A DNA stretch of 64,000 bases. It comes from Umbelopsis ramanniana AG. Lineage: Eukaryota; Mucoromycota; Umbelopsidomycetes; Umbelopsidales; Umbelopsidaceae. Both the position numbers and the translations under genes were made by a program. The stretch is from NCBI RefSeq assembly GCF_025399195.1, contig NW_026252097.1:303077-367076 (forward strand). The letters are read 5' to 3'. Shown piece by piece: positions 59,800 to 64,000 of this stretch. Every line of letters begins with the position of its first letter. Positions within the stretch are counted from its first letter, which is position 1. The notes beneath the pieces are model-generated. The model was not told the DNA's origin. It made no database searches and saw only the letters and a list, made by a program, of their open reading frames with translations.

Positions 59800-60262
59800 A
59801 TGAAATTCTCTCTCGCTCTCGTTACCTTGATGGCTGCTGCTGCCATGGCTAAGCCCACCGACAGCTCAATGGACTCCTCGGACATGGCTACTGCCACTGC
59901 TTCTGGAACCGATTCCGCATCCATGTCCATGAACACCGCCGCTGCCTCTTCCTTGGCTTCCATCCTCTCCTCTGTCTCCTCCAATGCTGCCAGTGTTTTC
60001 ACCAACTACCCCAGCGCCTCCTTAACTTTGAACGTCAGCGCCTCTGGAACGTAAGTTGAATTCTATTTTTTTTTCTTTTCTGGGGAAATGCCCAAGGCAC
60101 TTACATCATTGTATAACTTTGTGTAGTACCGGTATGCCTGCTTCGGCCACCGCAAACTCCTCTGCTGCTGCTACCTCCAGCAGCTCTGCTGCCAACAAGA
60201 ACGTCATCATGGGAGCCTCCGCTCTTCTCATTGCCGTCGCTGCTGGTGCTCAACTCTTGTAA
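59800..60262 (+). CDS. Small Ser/Ala-rich GPI-type surface protein
   Basis: Two exons (59800-60050, 60127-60262), 128 residues. Signal peptide (residues 1-17, ALVTLMAAAAMA-KP). The mature part is Ser/Ala/Thr/Met-rich (SSMDSSDMATATASG, AAASSLASILSSV), likely O-mannosylated. The end is a hydrophobic GPI-attachment-type tail (MGASALLIAVAAGAQLL) behind a small-residue omega region (SSAANKN). No enzymatic domain. Probably a wall or membrane mucin-like protein. AATAAA at 60372-60377 may end its transcript. Confidence 0.85.
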
Positions 60263-60567
60263 ATTCCTTACATAGTACCCTATTTAAAATGTCGCCCCCT
60301 TTGAGGCTTCATAAACGCTTTACCCCACACCTACCTTAAAGAACATTTGTTAGTACTATCTATTATTTAAGAATAAAAGTTTCCTCGGAGAGAACATTAC
60401 CCATGTTTAACAGAAGAAAAAGAAAGAGTCTTTGCCCGTTGCATTAACCTGTTTGTCTCGGCGTTTTTCAATCTGTCGCTGAAACACTGACGTTTGAGTA
60501 TTCTCAATAAATGTGTTGAAAGGCTACGCATCGTGAAGCGTATTTCCCTTTCCTACTTCCTATTGTC
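60263..60567. other. Intergenic: 3' end of the surface gene, promoter of the next
   Basis: 305 bases, contains AATAAA at 60372. No gene seen. Confidence 0.5.
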
Positions 60568-61365
60568 ATGTCGACGTTTGATAACACCAACTACGAAAAA
60601 AATGCTGGTCAAGGTAGTGTGTTTTATAATCCAGACTTACCTCTTTGATCACGAAGTACTGACGTGAATTTTTGCCCATTCCCATTTTCCTTGGCCACCC
60701 AAAAAAAAAAAACCTCAGCCGCATCATACGGCCAAACTAATGTAAACACGGGTACTGGAGCTTATGGTGCATCTACTGCTGACAATGGTGCTTTCGGTGG
60801 GTCTGGTACTGGAGCTTATGGTGGGTCTACCGCTGGTACTGGAACTGGAGCTTATGGTACATCTGGAACTGGAACTGGAGCTTATGGTACATCTGGTACT
60901 GGCACTGGTGCTTATGGTACTTCTACCACCGGTACCGACACTTACGGCCAATCCACCACTGGAGCTTATCCTGAAACCGCTTATACGACCCCCGGCGCCA
61001 ACAAGGAAAGTACTGGCTACCCCGGCACTAATTTTAATGCCACAGCACCCGAGGGTGCTTATGCTCAAGACGCCGGATACGGTCAATACAGCGATCCCAA
61101 CACTCAGCCTCCAAATAACTTCATGGCGGCCAAGACTCAACAATTCACTGCATACTACACGCCTGAAGATTCATCGCTCATGTGGAAGAGAAGACTTTGC
61201 ACTGCGCTTTGCTGTTGTATTTGCCTAGGTCTTATCATTGGTATTCCCGCTGGTTTCACCAGTGGTCATAGCAACGCCGGATGCGAATGCTGGACCAACA
61301 ATGACTGCTACAGTTACTACGGACCAGGTGTTTACTGCTACTCCGACTGCAGATGTTATCGCTGA
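60568..61365 (+). CDS. Gly/Tyr-repeat protein with Cys-rich membrane segment
   Basis: Two exons (60568-60613, 60719-61365), 230 residues; no recognised family. The N-terminal half has repeats of the type GTGAYG[TG]S (five or six imperfect copies at about residues 26-75) in a Gly/Ser/Thr-rich, probably disordered, stretch. Then comes a polar region ending QQFTAYYTPEDSSLMWKRR, followed by a Cys-rich hydrophobic helix (about 178-198: LCTALCCCICLGLIIGIPAG). The tail is Cys-rich (CECWTNNDC, VYCYSDCRC) with eight closely spaced Cys. No signal peptide, so type II or tail-type insertion with the Cys knot outside is likely; palmitoylation of the CCCIC run is plausible. Function unknown. Confidence 0.8.
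60746..60935. repeat. Tandem GGTACTGGAGCTTATGG-type repeat
   Basis: Imperfect units of about 18-33 bases encode the GTGAYG motif of the preceding protein. Several units are near identical, indicating recent expansion or contraction. Confidence 0.75.
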
Positions 61366-62757
61366 TAGAGACATCATGGAATGCATTGATGATGAAACAT
61401 ATAATACGTTTATAAAATTTTTACGCATCCATTGAATAATAATATGCTAATAAAGTAATGCCCCAAAAAAAAAAAAAAAAGAATTCGTGGCCAGTGTAGG
61501 TCTGTGGATCAACGAGCTCTCCGGGACTTTTACATGAAATTGTGAATTTGTAGTGACATACCCATGGCAACTCTTTTCATCTCATGTTGGAGAAGGATTG
61601 TATCCAATATAACTGCTGCTACCCACAATTCTCCAGACCACTCAACATTACCATATCGGTATCCATCTGTAACCGGAATTTTCACATTGTTAGCCTCTGT
61701 TGCTTCATTAATCCGGTTTCTCAAAATAAAATGGGAGTAAAGTCTTGAAACATTCCAAGCTTGCGGCTACTTAACTTTGCTAGCCATTATAACCCTTGTT
61801 TCAATTGATAGTATACTACTTACATCAAACCCATGCTGTTGCCTAGCGCTAAGTTATACTCCTTAACATTGTGTTATCATGGGTGGACGGGCCCTCATGC
61901 CACCTGCTTGTAAGACTTTATAAGACTAAGATCCAAATTCATTGTTTTAAAAATTTGGAGGGCTGAACAGTCGAACTTGAAAGTAAATCGATCAGACGCT
62001 TCTATTTGTAGTTGAATGGTCTGGAGTGCAGATAAAGATACTCTAAAACTACATATTTATTTTACCTGCTTGAGATGGTTGCCCATGCTGCGTCTGCTTG
62101 TGTTTGACAAGCGGTCCAAATGAAGATTATGGCTGGTTAGGAAGGTCAGAGCGGCAACACTGCAATAGAAATTTGAAATGAGAAGCTATACTTTATCCAT
62201 CAACTGACTATAAACGTTGAAATGAGCAAAGCGGTAAAAACTTGTGGCTCTCATCTATCGATTCAATATACAGGCAGATTTGAAACTTCTTAACGTTGAT
62301 GGACTCTCATTTCATACTCTCAAATTGATGCCACTCACACACACATACGATGTTTTGTTGAACAATCACAGCCTGCTGCTGAATCTCTGTGTAATTCCCA
62401 ACATTGTATGGCATTGTACAGGGCACAGCATAAGCTAGGCCATACTCCGCCGTCATAGCGAAAACAGCACCGGTCAATGGATGGGTGAAAAATACGTAAA
62501 TTTAGTTGAATCATAGTAAAAAAGCTCGATATTAAATGGATAACAGGAAGAAAAAGACATGCTTGGTGACAAGGTAGAAGAAGTAAATACGAAAGAAGCT
62601 AAACAACAAAAGTGGTATATGTGCATACATTATCGCGTTGGATGCTAGAGTAACAAATGACAAACATGGATGAGGGCTGTAAGATATGATACAGTGATTA
62701 ATTCTATAACCAACTTGAAAAACCAGAATAGTAAAAGAAAATAAAGAAACGCAGCAT
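61366..62757. other. Intergenic region, no certain gene
   Basis: About 1.4 kb between convergent genes. AATAAA at 61449-61454 is followed by a genomic A-run of 16 (61465-61480). A 64-codon minus-strand frame at 61530-61724 ends in a donor-like GTATGTC and has fair coding character but no recognised domain; it could be an exon remnant (see findings). Nothing else was recognised. Confidence 0.5.
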
Positions 62758-64000
62758 CTATATGTTATGACACACCCATCCACTTGGTGAAGAGCGGTCA
62801 GGGTTGATTTGCCACAAACCCCAGTAATGACTGTCAAGCTTCATGACCCCAATGGAAGTCACTTCTTGTCGGGTCACTGTCTTTAGTCTAACATAGCCTT
62901 CCGCCACCACGTCATGGTCAGACTCCACGGAACGGAAGAGGTCATCATCGTCGTTGCCAAGGCCAGGCGTCGATGGTTCAAGAAGGGAAGTGGAGCTTCT
63001 TTCCGAAACCGGGGTATAAGACGTAGTGGTGGGCATTGTTTTGACGGCTTCGATGAAGGAATCAATGTCTGTGACGGGCTTTCCCTGAACTTCCGTGATC
63101 CAAACACCGGGTCGAAGAGAGCTTGAAGCAGGAGAACCATAGAGTGTGCATGACACGTAGATACCACCGGGTACTTTCGACACTTGTTCACGCACAGCAC
63201 GATAAGGCTCTTGGATCAATGCACCTTGCCAGCCAATGATACGGTCTGTTTCCTTGCCATCGAATCGAGTGGTAGGCACCTTCAACTTCAATTCTTGAGT
63301 GTCACGGAAGACAATCAATTCCACCATTTCGACATCCATAAGTCGGTTGATGTCGGCCATGTTGGTCACTACTTCGCCATTCATTTGCAGGATAACATCG
63401 CCCACCTTGAGGATGGATGCGCATGGGCTAAGGACATCGGTCAAGTTCAAGATGTAATAGAAACGGTGCTTGGACCCGCTTGTAGATTCGATCTTCTTGA
63501 TCCATTTAGCAGGGACGCCAAGGTCTCGGGCACTGGAGACACCCATGGTCCAGAACTCTACATCCAATGCACGAACACAAGGATGACCATTCATGTACTT
63601 TTCGATCATGGGCTCGATCAAGTCGACAGATAGACCAGACATGAATTGCACATCCTTGCCACTATCGTTTTGCGAGGAGAAGCTGAGCCAAAGTGCTTGG
63701 ACGGAACCATCCGTCTCATCTGCCAAAACGCCTCCTTGACTAGAAATAGTATCGTCCACTTTGATGGACTCAACATTCATGGCGCGCCAGCGAGGTGGTG
63801 AGCATTCTCGAGTACCCACACTGCCAGTGGATGAGACCACGGTATGCTTCATCAGCAAAGTCTGATCCCCCGAAAGACCCACAAAGGTAGTATTGTCACC
63901 TTGGCGCAATTGCTTCTTTGACATTTTGATGGCTCGAATAGGTGTTTTGCCAAGCAGAGAAGCATCATAGGAGAGCAAGGCGAAATTGTAAAATGGATGA
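62758..64000 (-). CDS. NMA111: Nma111-type PDZ/HtrA serine protease, C-terminal part (5' end off the right edge)
   Basis: About 414 C-terminal codons of a protein whose family length is near 1,000. The frame is open to the window edge with HPFYNFALLSYDASLLGKTP, matching the inactive second protease-like half of Nma111. Then come RWRAMNVESIKVDDT and QGGVLADETDGSVQALWLSF (the serine-protease-like strand), the PDZ parts VGVSSARDLGVPA and LKVGDVILQMNGEVV, and a further PDZ-like unit SLRPGVWITEVQGKPVTDIDSF. Nma111 is a nuclear pro-apoptotic HtrA-like protease in yeast. The catalytic triad lies in the missing N-terminal half and cannot be judged. No intron is seen in this part. Confidence 0.93.
   Translation of the reverse strand, partial: HPFYNFALLSYDASLLGKTPIRAIKMSKKQLRQGDNTTFVGLSGDQTLLMKHTVVSSTGSVGTRECSPPRWRAMNVESIKVDDTISSQGGVLADETDGSVQALWLSFSSQNDSGKDVQFMSGLSVDLIEPMIEKYMNGHPCVRALDVEFWTMGVSSARDLGVPAKWIKKIESTSGSKHRFYYILNLTDVLSPCASILKVGDVILQMNGEVVTNMADINRLMDVEMVELIVFRDTQELKLKVPTTRFDGKETDRIIGWQGALIQEPYRAVREQVSKVPGGIYVSCTLYGSPASSSLRPGVWITEVQGKPVTDIDSFIEAVKTMPTTTSYTPVSERSSTSLLEPSTPGLGNDDDDLFRSVESDHDVVAEGYVRLKTVTRQEVTSIGVMKLDSHYWGLWQINPDRSSPSGWVCHNI

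Noticed and set aside
61465-61480. A16 run after AATAAA suggesting a retrocopied poly(A) tail
   Set aside because: The upstream gene still has its intron and there are no target-site duplications, so this is genomic A-rich DNA at a 3' end.

Overview
This is a eukaryotic, fungal nuclear window. Genes are broken by many short (about 50-230 nt) GT-AG introns with CTAAC/TTAAC-type branch sites. Intergenic gaps are short and AT-rich, 5' leaders are pyrimidine-rich, and several promoters carry TATA boxes. The gene content includes an Sre1-type SREBP with the long C-terminal domain, a membrane-anchored GH9 cellulase, a LysM plus double-psi-beta-barrel secreted protein and a CKCD-type Zn2Cys6 factor. 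That mix fits a filamentous fungus, most likely an early-diverging (Mucoromycota-type) lineage. The lineage call is an inference from gene style, not proof. No rRNA, tRNA, CRISPR, virus-like element or intact transposon was found.

Layout. 1-3209: divergent sugar-use pair, a GH32 invertase-like enzyme (minus, runs off the left edge) and a sugar-porter MFS permease (plus). 5097-7076: five-exon GH9 endoglucanase with a C-terminal membrane anchor. 7597-8911: Zn2Cys6 factor with glutamine-rich tail. 10301-10834: small WWE-like protein. 13173-14115: secreted LysM-expansin-like protein. 15256-19470: ten-exon Doa10/MARCH6 ER ubiquitin ligase. 20479-22441: DH-PH RhoGEF. 22800-24439: glycerol kinase. 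24775-25753 and 25898-26529: divergent Swc5/BCNT and Tim22. 26684-27943 and 28293-29775: divergent fasciclin protein and fructose-1,6-bisphosphatase. 30139-35097: a large ankyrin-HET fusion. 36083-36502 and 36753-39827: a small unknown protein divergent from SREBP. 40250-42267 and 42355-43487: dual-hotdog acyl-CoA thioesterase and exosome subunit Mtr3. 43744-46942: COG5. 47072-48490: tubulin-tyrosine-ligase-like protein. 48587-50032: PEX12. 50349-53210: PP2C phosphatase with an N-terminal winged-helix-like segment. 53611-54506: SDR oxidoreductase. 54768-54947: 59-residue membrane miniprotein. 55148-59141: tomosyn/Sro7/Lgl. 59800-60262: GPI-type Ser/Ala-rich surface protein. 60568-61365: Gly/Tyr-repeat Cys-rich membrane protein. 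62758-64000: C-terminal part of an Nma111-type PDZ/HtrA protease.

Most genes are unrelated housekeeping neighbours. The groupings that may mean something are the GH32-permease pair at the left edge, and possibly glycerol kinase with FBPase, which act on the same carbon route. The most unusual object is the 1,623-residue ankyrin-HET protein. I obtained it by splicing two long open frames across an 87-nt intron. It has the HET death/incompatibility domain at the C-terminus behind about 26 ankyrin repeats. A second candidate novelty is the winged-helix-like segment fused to an apparently active PP2C. Two conserved genes (Doa10 and the RhoGEF) carry GC-AG introns with a perfect GCAAGT donor.

All gene models were spliced by eye. 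For every complete multi-exon gene the summed exon lengths are divisible by three. Protein lengths quoted come from those models.
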